This document shows, piece after piece, positions 1 through 8,466 of a DNA stretch of 64,000 nucleotides; the first letter of the stretch is position 1, and every line of letters starts with the position of its first letter. Position numbers and translations under genes: made by a program. The notes beneath the pieces were generated by a model. The model saw only the letters and a program-made list of their open reading frames with translations, was not told where the DNA came from and ran no database searches. The DNA lies in contig NZ_QZXA01000017.1 in assembly GCF_003601985.1 (NCBI RefSeq), forward strand, positions 34,650 to 98,649, given 5' to 3'. The DNA is from Mesorhizobium jarvisii (GTDB lineage: Bacteria; Pseudomonadota; Alphaproteobacteria; Rhizobiales; Rhizobiaceae).

Positions 1-6
1 ATAGAT

Positions 7-25
7 CGGCCGGGAAGCCCGGCCG
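7..25. terminator. GC-rich hairpin at window start
   Basis: CGGCCGGG and CCCGGCCG form an 8-bp stem with a 3-base loop, 27 bases before the first gene. There is no T tract, so it may be the tail of an upstream transcription unit cut by the window edge, or only a leader hairpin of the VOC gene. Confidence 0.3.
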
Positions 26-51
26 CGGCTTCGACGATCAAGGAGCCAATA

Positions 52-453
52 ATGAATTTCGTCTCTATCCGCATCATCACCTCGGATGTCCAGCGCCTCG
101 TGCGCTTCTACGGCGAGATCACCGGCATGCCGGTGACGGTCTACACCGAGGACTTCGCGGAACTCGCGACCCCTTCCTGCACGCTGGCGATCGGCAGCAC
201 GCGCACCTTGATGCTGTTCGGCGGCGACATCGCCCGCCCGGCCGACAACCACACCGCCATCCTCGAATTCCGCGTCGACGATGTCGATGCCGAATTCATC
301 AGGCTGTCGGACTTCATCAGGGACACAACCGTGCAGAAGCCGACCACCATGCCCTGGGGCAACCGCTCGCTGCTGTTTCGCGACCCCGACGGCAATCTGG
401 TGAATTTCTTCACGCCGGTGACGGCCGAAGCGATCCGGAAGTTCGATGAGTAA
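52..453 (+). CDS. VOC family (glyoxalase/bleomycin-resistance fold) protein
   Basis: This 133-residue protein has the size and pattern of a single vicinal oxygen chelate module pair. It opens with a beta strand (NFVSIRIITSDVQRLVRFY), and the late motif LLFRDPDGNLVNFF is the typical second metal-side strand of the family. The start is well placed after AAGGAGCC. VOC proteins bind a metal and catalyse isomerase, dioxygenase or resistance reactions. Nothing here fixes the substrate. The neighbouring phosphatase is transcribed towards it, so no operon partner is visible downstream. Confidence 0.85.
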   Translation: MNFVSIRIITSDVQRLVRFYGEITGMPVTVYTEDFAELATPSCTLAIGSTRTLMLFGGDIARPADNHTAILEFRVDDVDAEFIRLSDFIRDTTVQKPTTMPWGNRSLLFRDPDGNLVNFFTPVTAEAIRKFDE

Positions 454-491
454 GAGGTGGACGCGCGGTTTGAGTTGGTTCAGCGCCTGGC

Positions 492-600
492 GTCGGGAAT
501 TGGCCAAAGCCACCCAACACGTCGTCATCCTAGGGTCTCAGCGACGGAGCTGCGCTCCTTGCTCCGCCTGTGGATGACGAAGCGAAGGCGTTTCTCGCTG
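492..600. repeat. Dispersed palindromic element, copy 1 (short form)
   Basis: GTCATCC (524-530) and GGATGAC (572-578) bound a palindrome. The stretch 554-582 matches 21315-21343 at 28 of 29 positions, and the left flank GTCGGGAATTGGCC (492) is matched by GTCGGGATTGGCC at 21130. It lies in the gap between two convergent genes. It looks like an internally deleted copy of the longer element at 21.1-21.4 kb. Confidence 0.75.
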
Positions 601-620
601 AGCCAGCGTTCCTGCCACCG

Positions 621-1202
621 CTACTTCAGGTTCCACTTGCGCACGACCGGCTCGCTGAGATCATGCTCGTAGCCGAGCACGCTGATGCTGGCCGTATCGA
701 GCACGAACAGCGCGCCGCCTTCCGGCGGCAGGCCGAGCCAGCGGGCGGCGAGCACGCGCAGGAAATGCGCGCTGGAAAAGATCAGGATCGAGCCGCCGGC
801 TTCGCGAAGCTGTTTGATGATCCGGTCGGCGCGGGCGCCGACATCGGCGGCCATCTCGCCTTGCGGGCAGCCGTCGCGAAACACGTTCCAGCCTGGCCGC
901 TCGGCCAGGATCTCCTTGGTTGTCCGCCCCTCATAGGCGCCGTAGTCCCACTCCTGCAGATCGTCGTTTCTGACGCTTTGCGCACCAAAGCCGGCCAGCA
1001 CGCTGGTGTTGTAGGCGCGCTGCGAGGGGCTCGACCACACCGCCGAGAACGACTGACCCTTGAGCCGCTCCGCCACGCCTCGCGCGGCGGCCTCGCCCGC
1101 CGGCGTCAGCGGCATGTCGGTGCGACCGGTATGCTGCCCCGAAAGGCTCCACGCCGTCTCGCCATGCCGGACCAGATGGATTTGCGGATACGCGCTGCTC
1201 AT
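621..1202 (-). CDS. Histidine phosphatase family protein
   Basis: The 193-residue product opens with HLVRHGETAWS, the RHG phosphohistidine motif of the branch-1 histidine phosphatases (phosphoglycerate mutase-like), followed by the usual GRTDMPLTPAGE segment. The second catalytic histidine is in SSAHFLRVLAARWLG. I chose the ATG at 1202 (MSSAYPQIHLVRHG) because it puts the RHG motif close to the N-terminus, as is normal. The longer frame adds ten basic residues. Such proteins dephosphorylate small metabolites or phosphoproteins; the substrate is unknown. It converges on the VOC gene, with a repeat between them. Confidence 0.88.
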   Translation of the reverse strand: MSSAYPQIHLVRHGETAWSLSGQHTGRTDMPLTPAGEAAARGVAERLKGQSFSAVWSSPSQRAYNTSVLAGFGAQSVRNDDLQEWDYGAYEGRTTKEILAERPGWNVFRDGCPQGEMAADVGARADRIIKQLREAGGSILIFSSAHFLRVLAARWLGLPPEGGALFVLDTASISVLGYEHDLSEPVVRKWNLK

Positions 1203-1453
1203 ACGCTCGGCCCTTCGTTGATGTCGGGCCAAAGCTGTAGCGGTCGGCGCAAGGGAGCGAAAGACCCGGCGGCCATCGCGGCACTTGAGCGCCGCTTCGC
1301 CGCCTGCGTTTCGCAGCTTGGCGGCGGCGGTTCTTGTGCATCACCGCTGGCTTACCAATCCGTAAGGTCCTTTGCCAACGAGTTTTCATGAACCTGTCAT
1401 GTGCACTCGCCTATCCTTGATCCATCGCGGGCTGCGAGACGAGGGACACTTCA

Positions 1454-2986
1454 ATGAAAACACTATCTCTGGCGTTGGCTGCCGGTACGCTGACGGCGGC
1501 ATTGGCTGGCGCGCTGTATAATTCCAGCGCCATCGCCGCGCCCTACAAGCACGTACTGCTCATCAGCGTCGACGGGCTTCATGCGCTCGATCTGGCAAAC
1601 TATGTCGCCGCAAATCCGAAAAGCTCGCTCGCCGCGCTCGCCGATACCGGGATTTTCTATCCGAATGCGCTCGCCAGCGCCCCGTCCGACTCGTTTCCTG
1701 GCCTTGTGGCACAGGTAACCGGCGGCACACCCAAATCGACCGGCGTGTTCTACGACGACAGCTACGACCGCACCTATTTCGCGCCGGCTTCGGACTGCAA
1801 GGGCGAGCCGGGTGCCGAGGTGGCCTTCGCCGAGAACATCGACGTCGATTCGACGCGCCTTGATGGTGGTGGCAAGCCAGGCGATTACCGCAGCCAGATC
1901 GACCCGGCAAAGCTGCCGATGACGCTGATCAACGGCAAATGCTCGGTGGTCTATCCGCATGATTTCGTGCGGGTCAACAACGTCTTCGAAATCGTGAGAG
2001 CGCATGGCGGCCGCACGGCCTGGTCCGACAAGCACCCCGCCTATGAATGGCTGAACGGACCTTCGGGCAAAGGCATCGACGACCTCTACGCGTTGGAACA
2101 GGACAGCCTGATCCCCGGCACCAAGGTCAAGACGACGGGAAGCTTCAAGGCCGAGCGCGACTTCGATGAAGCGCGGGTCCAGGCGGTGCTCAACGAAATC
2201 AAAGGCCTCGACAGCACCGGCTCGCATCCCGCGGCGGTTCCCACGCTTTTCGGCATGAATTTCCAGGCGGTGAGCGTGGGCCAGAAGCTTCCCAAGGCCG
2301 GTCCCGGCGACGAGGCCGGTCTGGTGGGCGGCTATCTGGATGCCAGCGGCACGCCTGGCAATGGTCTCGCCGGCCAGCTCGCCTATGTAGATGGCGCTGT
2401 CGGCGAACTGATGGCCGCACTCAAGGACAACAAACTCGCCAATTCGACCCTGATCATACTTGCCTCGAAGCATGGCCAGTCGCCCATCGACCCGGCGTCG
2501 TTCCAGCCACTGGACGATGATCCCTATACGAAGACACCGGGCTATGCCTTCCACATCGCCGACGACGCCGCGCTGATCTGGCTCAAGCCGGAAGACAGGG
2601 TCAAAAACCTCGCGGCCGCGCAGGATTATCTCGAGAAATCGAGCAAGGCTGAAGGCATCGCCCAGATCCAGCCGCCGAATGCCCTTGCTCTCGCCTATCA
2701 GGATCCGGCCACCGACAGCCGTACGCCGGACTTCATAGCCACGGTCAATCCGGGTGTGGTCTACACATCCGGCTCGAAGATTGCCGAGCACGGTGGCGCC
2801 AATGCGAACGATCGCAACGTGGCGCTTCTCATCAGCGGTCCTTCGCTCAAGCCGAGGTCGGTGCCAGCTCTGGTGCAGACGACGCAGGTAGCTCCCACCA
2901 TCCTGCGGGCTCTTGGCTATGACGCGAACGAACTCCAGGCTGTGAAGCTCGAAGGCACCCAGGAGCTGCCGGCGGCACCGTTCTAA
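1454..2986 (+). CDS. Alkaline phosphatase superfamily (nucleotide pyrophosphatase/phosphodiesterase-like) protein, exported
   Basis: A 510-residue protein with a cleavable signal peptide (hydrophobic residues 5-28, ending AIAA). The mature part begins KHVLLISVDGLHALDL, the metal-binding Asp strand of the alkaline phosphatase fold. It is followed by SDSFPGL, where the nucleophile Ser/Thr is expected. Metal-ligand segments SKHGQSP and AEHGGAN occur near residues 338 and 445. The family cleaves phosphate mono- or diesters, nucleotides or phospholipid head groups in the periplasm. The substrate cannot be read from sequence. The gene is monocistronic, with about 60 bp of leader after the 1.4-kb gap and a convergent neighbour downstream. 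Confidence 0.87.
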   Translation: MKTLSLALAAGTLTAALAGALYNSSAIAAPYKHVLLISVDGLHALDLANYVAANPKSSLAALADTGIFYPNALASAPSDSFPGLVAQVTGGTPKSTGVFYDDSYDRTYFAPASDCKGEPGAEVAFAENIDVDSTRLDGGGKPGDYRSQIDPAKLPMTLINGKCSVVYPHDFVRVNNVFEIVRAHGGRTAWSDKHPAYEWLNGPSGKGIDDLYALEQDSLIPGTKVKTTGSFKAERDFDEARVQAVLNEIKGLDSTGSHPAAVPTLFGMNFQAVSVGQKLPKAGPGDEAGLVGGYLDASGTPGNGLAGQLAYVDGAVGELMAALKDNKLANSTLIILASKHGQSPIDPASFQPLDDDPYTKTPGYAFHIADDAALIWLKPEDRVKNLAAAQDYLEKSSKAEGIAQIQPPNALALAYQDPATDSRTPDFIATVNPGVVYTSGSKIAEHGGANANDRNVALLISGPSLKPRSVPALVQTTQVAPTILRALGYDANELQAVKLEGTQELPAAPF

Positions 2987-3089
2987 GCCAAGGATCATAC
3001 CGTTTCGCGATTGGCCCGCCGGGCATGCTCGGCGAGCTGCCCAGCGCCTGCGGTGGGCCACCTGGCTGGATGCAGGCCCGGCAAGGCGT

Positions 3090-4034
3090 TCAGCTTCGGA
3101 GCAACAGCCTGACGGATTCGCTGACAGAACGCGCGATTTCGACCTCGCGGCGCTGACGCTTGCGTATTTGCGCCCGTTTGTTCGGCTTGTAGTCGGCTGG
3201 ATCGCGTTGAGCCTTCACCAGGGGCAAGGCATACATCGTCCGACGTATTGGCCTACCCCCGGACTCCACCCAGAAGCTGTCATAGTCCGCGGTGATGCGG
3301 CGGCGCAGCGCATAGTCCCTCGAAAAGACGTGGCCTGCGTTTGATGCCGCGACAAGGCCACGCAGTTTGAGTGAGGATGCCAAAGTCTGGGCGACCAGGA
3401 GCAGCAGGGTTTTCGGCCGCAGACCTTCCATGGCTTTGGTCAGTATCCGGGAATCCTCGAGACCTTGCACACCGGTCGACGTCGACTTCAGAGCGCCGAT
3501 ATAGAGGATCTTGCCGCCGCCACCGAGACGTAGAAGCGACCGGTCCACAATCGCGAGCGCCATTTCGATGACGGGACGTCCTTCCAGGCGCAGGAGAAGG
3601 CGCCATTCCCCCTCTCGGTACAAACCTGCCTGGCCCGTCAGTTCCACCGTGACTTCACCGGCAACGGTCGACATTGCCAGGAGATGACGACCGCGCGTGT
3701 GGCTTTCGACCAGGGCGGCCTCGGTCAAAAGACGCGCCGCCGCAGTGTAGTGACCAATGACGGCTGCACAACGATGGATACGCATCAAATTGGCGGCGAG
3801 ATACGGCCGAACCGGCTTCAGCGCAATGTCGGGATATTGAGCAAGGATTGCAGTGAACGGCTCAGCACCGAGGGCCGATCGAATGGCGGCGATATCGCGC
3901 CGGAACATCCACCGAAGCGCCGCCCATTTGCTTTCATGCACCCAATTGTTCAGCTTGCGCCGAAACTTGGAGGGCGACCGTTTTATTGGGCCTGTTGGCC
4001 GTAATGGCCGCGGAGCGCCCATGGCAATCATCAT
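3090..4034 (-). CDS. VirK/YbjX (DUF535) family protein
   Basis: The 314-residue protein has the DUF535 hallmarks: a central GKILYIGALKS strand, then LRGLVAASNAGHVF and YDSFWVESGG, and a basic C-terminus (KPNKRAQIRKRQRREVE). VirK/YbjX proteins are linked in enterobacteria to envelope and antimicrobial-peptide tolerance, but the biochemical activity is unknown. Three ATG codons lie within the first five residues, so the start is uncertain by up to 12 bases. It is a stand-alone gene, convergent with the phosphodiesterase. The family call is from remembered motif similarity. Confidence 0.75.
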   Translation of the reverse strand: MMIAMGAPRPLRPTGPIKRSPSKFRRKLNNWVHESKWAALRWMFRRDIAAIRSALGAEPFTAILAQYPDIALKPVRPYLAANLMRIHRCAAVIGHYTAAARLLTEAALVESHTRGRHLLAMSTVAGEVTVELTGQAGLYREGEWRLLLRLEGRPVIEMALAIVDRSLLRLGGGGKILYIGALKSTSTGVQGLEDSRILTKAMEGLRPKTLLLLVAQTLASSLKLRGLVAASNAGHVFSRDYALRRRITADYDSFWVESGGRPIRRTMYALPLVKAQRDPADYKPNKRAQIRKRQRREVEIARSVSESVRLLLRS

Positions 4035-4394
4035 TTGCTGTATTCTCGGTGGGACGTGTCAGTCAAAGGCAGCGGATGATCTCAATGTTGGATGTCGTAA
4101 CTTACCGCCGCCTCGCCGCGGATATACGAATTCGTAAGGTAGCCACTAAGGTCGACCTTCCCGCGCGTGGTCTTCGGCACCCGCTCTTCGTCGCAATAAC
4201 CTCGGTCGCGGCACAACCGAGCAAAGGCCAACAGGGATACCGGAAGATCGCCGCGGCACGCTTCCTCGCCTGGCCCTGATCCACATGACGCTGGCCCTGT
4301 GAGCAGACCGGCGGCGCAACTATATCAGGAGGAGCCGCACCAAGGCTCCCGCCACCCCAAGGGCGCCAGCCCTTGCACAACAGGTCAGATCATC
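4035..4394. other. Intergenic region, divergent promoters
   Basis: These 360 bases separate the divergent VirK-like and universal stress protein genes and must hold both promoters. I see no tRNA, strong hairpin or recognisable operator. A short open frame near 4084 has no recognisable product. Confidence 0.5.
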
Positions 4395-4844
4395 ATGTAC
4401 AAACATCTGCTTATCGCCACCGACGGATCGGAACTGGCCGACAAGGGCGTTGCCCATGGCCTCACATTGGCAAAGGGCATCGGCGCCGCCGTCACCCTCG
4501 TCACGGTCTCGGAACCGTTCCCCATCTTCGCCTGGGGCGGCGCAATGGCCGGTTATGCGGCGGGCGACGAACTGGCGGTCTACCAGGAAGAGGCGCGCAA
4601 ATATGGCAAGGAGGTTCTGGCCAAGTGCAAGGCCTCGGCCGATGCGGCCGGCGTGTCCGCCAAGCTTGTGCATGTCGAGGACAAACGGCCCGCCGAGGCG
4701 ATCCTGGAACTGTCGCAGGCGCAAGGCTGCGACCTGATCGTGATGGCCTCGCATGGCCGCCGCGGGTTGGGCAAGCTGCTTCTCGGCAGCCAGACGGCGG
4801 AAGTGCTGTCCTACACCGCAATCCCGGTGCTGGTCGTGCGCTAA
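4395..4844 (+). CDS. Universal stress protein (UspA family)
   Basis: The 149-residue product starts MYKHLLIATDGSELADKGV, the standard first strand and Asp of the Usp fold. It ends with DLIVMASHGRRGLGKLLLGSQTAEVLSYTAIPVLVVR, which carries the G-2x-G-9x-G-S/T ATP-binding signature. Length is normal for a single-domain Usp. The ATG at 4395 is preferred over an upstream in-frame ATG (4299) because the domain begins there. Cytosolic ATP-binding stress protein; precise role unknown. Transcription probably ends in the palindromic repeat that starts 2 bases after its stop. Confidence 0.95.
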   Translation: MYKHLLIATDGSELADKGVAHGLTLAKGIGAAVTLVTVSEPFPIFAWGGAMAGYAAGDELAVYQEEARKYGKEVLAKCKASADAAGVSAKLVHVEDKRPAEAILELSQAQGCDLIVMASHGRRGLGKLLLGSQTAEVLSYTAIPVLVVR

Positions 4845-4845
4845 A

Positions 4846-4928
4846 GCAATTCCAGGAAAAGTGTAAAACGGTTTTGCCGGGAAAAGCGCGAAAGCGCTTT
4901 CCCTTGGGAATTGCGTTAAAACAAAGAG
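4846..4928. repeat. GCAATTCC...GGAATTGC palindromic repeat, copy 1
   Basis: GCAATTCC (4846-4853) and GGAATTGC (4907-4914) are perfect inverted ends. Inside, GGGAAAAGCGC / AGCGCTTTCCC forms a second stem. The segment GCAATTCCAGGAAAAGTGT and the tail AAAACAAAGAG are shared with the copy at 44908-44964, which is in the opposite orientation. It sits directly behind the Usp stop codon and could act as a bidirectional terminator. Confidence 0.8.
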
Positions 4929-5054
4929 TTAGTGTGACCCCGAGAGCTGGAACCGGCTTTCGGAATCATGCTCAAGTAGACAGCCAAGGGGCGCATCCCG
5001 GCGCGGCCATCGCGCGCCAACATTCGTTCGACCGGGCCTGTGAGGAAACGACGA

Positions 5055-5612
5055 ATGGCGCATGAGGATCGTACCAGGATAATCCCCGGGAGAACGTCGG
5101 AATCGGCGGCCATGCTGGTGGACGTCAAGCGGACGATGGCGATCACCGCCCGTCTCAACCGTCTGACGTTCAACGACGCGGACGAGGTCCGCGCCCTGTT
5201 CAGCGAACTGATCGGCAGACAAGTGGACGACAGCTTCCTGCTGATCCCGCCCTTTTACGCGACCGGCGGGGCCGACACCCGGGTGGGGCGCAATGTCTTC
5301 ATCAATCAGAACTGCACCTTTTATGATCTTGGCGGGCTCGACATTGCCGACGACGTGCTGATCGGGCCGAATGTCAGCCTCATCACATCAGGCCACCCGC
5401 TCGAACCGTCACGGCGCCGCGCCTTCACCAACGCGAAGCCGATCGTCATCGAACGCAACGTCTGGATCGCCGCCGGCGCTACGGTGATCGGCGGCGTGAC
5501 CATCGGCGAAAACGCCGTCGTCGCGGCGGGCTCGGTGGTCACGAAAGACGTTCCCGCGAACACGCTTGTCGGCGGAAACCCGGCGCGGGTTATCCGGTCG
5601 ATTGCCGAGTGA
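5055..5612 (+). CDS. Sugar O-acetyltransferase (LacA/Maa/NodL type, left-handed beta-helix)
   Basis: The 185-residue product has the N-terminal Mac-type cap (RLNRLTFNDADEVRALFSELIG) followed by hexapeptide repeats. The diagnostic segments are NVFINQNCTFYDLGGLDIADDVLIGPNVSLITSGHPL, whose His is the catalytic base, and VWIAAGATVIGGVTIGENAVVAAGSVVTKDVPANTLVGGNPARVIR. These enzymes acetylate sugar hydroxyls from acetyl-CoA. Rhizobial NodL is a relative, but there are no nod genes nearby, so a general role is more likely. The ATG at 5055 was chosen; 5040 is an alternative five codons upstream. It converges on the TauE-like gene. Confidence 0.9.
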   Translation: MAHEDRTRIIPGRTSESAAMLVDVKRTMAITARLNRLTFNDADEVRALFSELIGRQVDDSFLLIPPFYATGGADTRVGRNVFINQNCTFYDLGGLDIADDVLIGPNVSLITSGHPLEPSRRRAFTNAKPIVIERNVWIAAGATVIGGVTIGENAVVAAGSVVTKDVPANTLVGGNPARVIRSIAE

Positions 5613-5620
5613 GACCAACC

Positions 5621-6388
5621 TCACCGCAACGCCTCCAGCACCAGATAAACTCCCAGCGTCAGCAGCCCGACAAGAAACACCTTTCGAAAAGTCTCGACGC
5701 CCATCGCCTGCCGCAGCGCCTGGCCGATGAACATGCCGGCCAGCGCGGGCAGCAGCGCCAGGATCGAGCCTGTCAGTTGCGCCGTCGGCGATGCCAGCGC
5801 GCCCGTCCTGAACAGGCCGATGGCAAGGGCCGCCGTCGAGACGGTGAAGGACAGGCCGAGCGCCTGGATGAGATCTTCCTTCTCCAGCCGCAGCGATTGC
5901 AGATAGGGCACCGCCGGGATGACGAAGACGCCGGTCGCGCCGGTGACCAGCCCCGTCGCCACGCCGACCAGCGGTGACATCAAGGCCTCGTGGCGCGCCG
6001 GCGTGGTGAAGCTGAGCTTGAACAGGCCAAGGATGGCGTAAAGCACCAGCGCCGCCCCAAGCCCCACAGAGGCCGCGCCCGCATGCGCGCCTGTGAGCAC
6101 CCCTGCCCCCGCGACGGTGCCCAGCATGATGCCGGCCATCATCGTCCACAGCCGCCTGCACAGGCCGCCGAAGGCGGGGCCGGTGAACAACTGCCAGAGA
6201 TTGGTGACCAGTGACGGGATCAGAAGCAAGGCGGCGGCCTCGGCCGGCGGCATCGTCACCGCCAGCAGGCCCATCGCCACGGTCGGCAGGCCCATGCCGA
6301 CGACCCCCTTGACGAAACCGGCGGCGAGGAAGACCGCGCCGATCCAGGCGATGGAGCCGGCGCTGAGCATGCCCACGGGATCAATCAT
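5621..6388 (-). CDS. TauE/SafE family (sulfite/anion) membrane transporter
   Basis: A 255-residue polytopic membrane protein with about eight hydrophobic segments. It includes the family repeat FVKGVVGMGLPTVAMGLL near the N-terminus and its second copy GLVTGATGVFVIPAVPYLQSL in the middle. TauE/SafE proteins export sulfite, sulfoacetate or related organic anions, or act as permeases for them. The ATG at 6388 overlaps the stop of the upstream small gene by 8 bases (ATGATTGA), which implies translational coupling. Substrate unknown. Confidence 0.88.
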   Translation of the reverse strand: MIDPVGMLSAGSIAWIGAVFLAAGFVKGVVGMGLPTVAMGLLAVTMPPAEAAALLLIPSLVTNLWQLFTGPAFGGLCRRLWTMMAGIMLGTVAGAGVLTGAHAGAASVGLGAALVLYAILGLFKLSFTTPARHEALMSPLVGVATGLVTGATGVFVIPAVPYLQSLRLEKEDLIQALGLSFTVSTAALAIGLFRTGALASPTAQLTGSILALLPALAGMFIGQALRQAMGVETFRKVFLVGLLTLGVYLVLEALR

Positions 6389-6575
6389 GCAGCAGCATGT
6401 CAGCGGCATCGGCATCCGGTTTTGCCGGCACGGCATCGTGGCTGGCGGGAACAATCGTCGTGCATCCGCGCGGGCCAGGCTGTGCCTGCGCCATGGCAAG
6501 CGAGGCCACGGCGACCGCAAGCACGATCGCCATGCCTTCAAGAATACCGAGCCGGCCCGTCGCTTTTTCGCTCAT
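6381..6575 (-). CDS. Small single-pass membrane protein upstream of TauE/SafE gene
   Basis: A 64-residue product, MSEKATGRLGILEG, followed by a hydrophobic stretch (MAIVLAVAVASLAMAQA) and an Asp/Ala/Pro-rich tail ending ADAADMLLHD. A good ribosome site (GGAGA) lies about 7 bases before the ATG. The hydrophobic part may be a signal peptide (cleavage after AMAQA) or a membrane anchor. The 8-base overlap with the next gene supports a two-gene operon. No family recognised. It could be a periplasmic partner of the exporter; that is inference from position. Confidence 0.6.
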   Translation of the reverse strand: MSEKATGRLGILEGMAIVLAVAVASLAMAQAQPGPRGCTTIVPASHDAVPAKPDADAADMLLHD

Positions 6576-6700
6576 CGCAAATCTCCATCGCAAAAGATTT
6601 GACGGACATCGGGCCCGCGCACAATGTGGAAGTTGCGCTGTCAGCCTTCGTCCAGGACGAAGGCTGAAGCCAACGCCGTGCACCTCGCAGGGAGCAAGAA

Positions 6701-7630
6701 ATGCGCTTCGATCTCACCGATCTCCGGCTGTTCCTGCTGGTGGCCGAGCGCGGCAGCATCACCCATGGCGCCGAGCTTGCCGGGCTGGCTCTGGCTTCGG
6801 CGAGCGCCCGCATCAAGGGCATGGAGGAGCGGCTCGGCGCGCCGCTGCTGGAACGCCGCCGCCGCGGCGTGGTGCCGACGGCGGCCGGCCAGGCGCTGCT
6901 GCATCATGCGCGCGCCGTGCAGAACCAGATGGAGGCGATGGCCGGCGACCTCGGCGCCTATGCCGGCGGCCTGCGCGCCCGTGTCCGGCTGGTGGCCAAC
7001 ACCGCCGCCACGGCCGAGCTTTTGCGCGATACCTTGCCGGCCTTCCTGGTGGCCCACCCCAGCATCGACATTGATTTGGACGAGCGCCCCAGCCACGAGA
7101 TCGCCGAGGCGGTGGCAAGCGGTGCGGCCGATCTCGGCATCGCCGCGACCTGGGCCGGCCTCTCGCATCTCGAACAGAAACCGTTCTTCGTCGACCGGCT
7201 GGTGGTGATCGCCGCGCGGAACTGGCCGGGGCTTGCCGGCCGGCATAGCGCCAGCCTCGCCGACATGCTGGGCGAATCCTTCGTTGGCCTCAGCCTCGGC
7301 CATGCCCTGCAGGAGCACATCACCCGTCAGGCCGCGCGCCTGGGCGGCCATCTGCACATCCGCATTCGCGTGCCCGGCCTCGACAATGTCTGCCGGCTGG
7401 TCGCGCAAGGTGCCGGCATCGCCATCGTGCCGGAGAGTGCCGCCCGCCGCTCGGCCCGCACGCTGCGCAGCCTGCGGCTCAGCGACGACTGGGCCACGCG
7501 GCAGCTCAACCTCTGCGCCCGCAGCTTCGACGAACTGACACCGCAGGCAAAGCTGCTGGCCGCGGCCCTGGCCGGAGCCGAAACGGGTGGCCTGCCGGGC
7601 CGTTACCAGGGCAACGGACCCTCATCGTAG
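6701..7630 (+). CDS. LysR family transcriptional regulator
   Basis: The 309-residue protein carries the LysR N-terminal winged helix (FDLTDLRLFLLVAERGSITHGAELAGLALASASARIKGMEERLGAPLLERRRRG) and a periplasmic-binding-protein-like effector domain. It is divergent from the small membrane protein/TauE operon across about 125 bases, so that operon is the likely target, as is usual for LysR proteins. Its 3' end overlaps the 3' end of the convergent SDR gene by 28 bases. Effector unknown. Confidence 0.93.
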   Translation: MRFDLTDLRLFLLVAERGSITHGAELAGLALASASARIKGMEERLGAPLLERRRRGVVPTAAGQALLHHARAVQNQMEAMAGDLGAYAGGLRARVRLVANTAATAELLRDTLPAFLVAHPSIDIDLDERPSHEIAEAVASGAADLGIAATWAGLSHLEQKPFFVDRLVVIAARNWPGLAGRHSASLADMLGESFVGLSLGHALQEHITRQAARLGGHLHIRIRVPGLDNVCRLVAQGAGIAIVPESAARRSARTLRSLRLSDDWATRQLNLCARSFDELTPQAKLLAAALAGAETGGLPGRYQGNGPSS

Positions 7631-8331
7631 AAATAGCCGCCGGTCGGACCGTTTTCGTCCAGGGTCGCCAAGCGAACAATGATCTCGGCCGCCTGCCCCA
7701 CGGTGCGGTACCCGCTGTGTCCGTTGAAGTCCGTCGCGGTATAGCCGGGATCGGCCGAATTGACCTTGATACCCGCTGCGGCAAACTCCTTCGAGAAGGC
7801 AACGGTGGCGGCGTTGAGCGCCGTTTTGGAGCTGTTGTAGCCAAGGATATTGATCGCATAGAATTCACTGGCCGGATCGGTCAACCCGCCGAGTGACCCC
7901 AGCCCGCTGGAAACCATCACCACATTGGCGCGCGGGGCAGCCTTGAGCAGCGGCAGGAAGGCCTGCGTGGTACGGATCGGGCCGAACACGTTGACCTCGT
8001 AGACATCCTTGATGATGGCTATGGGCTCTTCACTGGGAGCGAGCATGGAGCCCAGGATGCCGGCATTGTTGACGAGCGCATCGAGGCGTCCGTCCTCCTC
8101 AAAAACGCGCAGCGCGGCGGCCTCGACGCTGGCGTCGCTGGCGACGTCGATTTCCAGCATGCGCACATCAAGCCCCTTTTGCCTGAGCTCGGCCGCCGCA
8201 GCTTCGCCGCGTTCCCTGTCGCGGCTGCCCAGCCAGATCCTGTAGCCCGCTTCGCCCAGCCGGCGCGCGGTTTCGTAGCCGATGCTCTTGTTGGCACCGG
8301 TCACCAGTGCGGTCTTGTCGGTCATGTCCAT
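7603..8331 (-). CDS. SDR family NAD(P)-dependent oxidoreductase
   Basis: A classical 242-residue short-chain dehydrogenase. It shows the dinucleotide motif TGANKSIGYETA at residues 10-21, VNNAGILGS, a catalytic Ser in VMVSSGLGS and the YxxxK pair in GYNSSKTAL. Similar proteins reduce carbonyl compounds or xenobiotics. It is divergent from an AraC-family gene 135 bases away, a frequent arrangement in which the AraC protein controls the SDR. Confidence 0.92.
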   Translation of the reverse strand: MDMTDKTALVTGANKSIGYETARRLGEAGYRIWLGSRDRERGEAAAAELRQKGLDVRMLEIDVASDASVEAAALRVFEEDGRLDALVNNAGILGSMLAPSEEPIAIIKDVYEVNVFGPIRTTQAFLPLLKAAPRANVVMVSSGLGSLGGLTDPASEFYAINILGYNSSKTALNAATVAFSKEFAAAGIKVNSADPGYTATDFNGHSGYRTVGQAAEIIVRLATLDENGPTGGYFYDEGPLPW

Positions 8332-8466
8332 CTCCAGTTTGATCTGTGGTTGGTCTCCGGCAGAGATGGGGCGGACCGCTGGCCGCCGCGTGCCGAAAAC
8401 TGGTGAGTTCTTGCCTATTCCTGCCGGGAGCTTGATTGCCGGCCGCTCCGATGCGATCTACAGGCT

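Noticed and set aside
570..1391. 273-codon plus-strand open frame over the phosphatase
   Set aside because: Antisense to a protein with an intact RHG motif; no start signal or domain.
5055..5612. Nodulation acetyltransferase nodL
   Set aside because: The fold family is shared, but no nod box or other nod genes are nearby, so the specific name is not supported.
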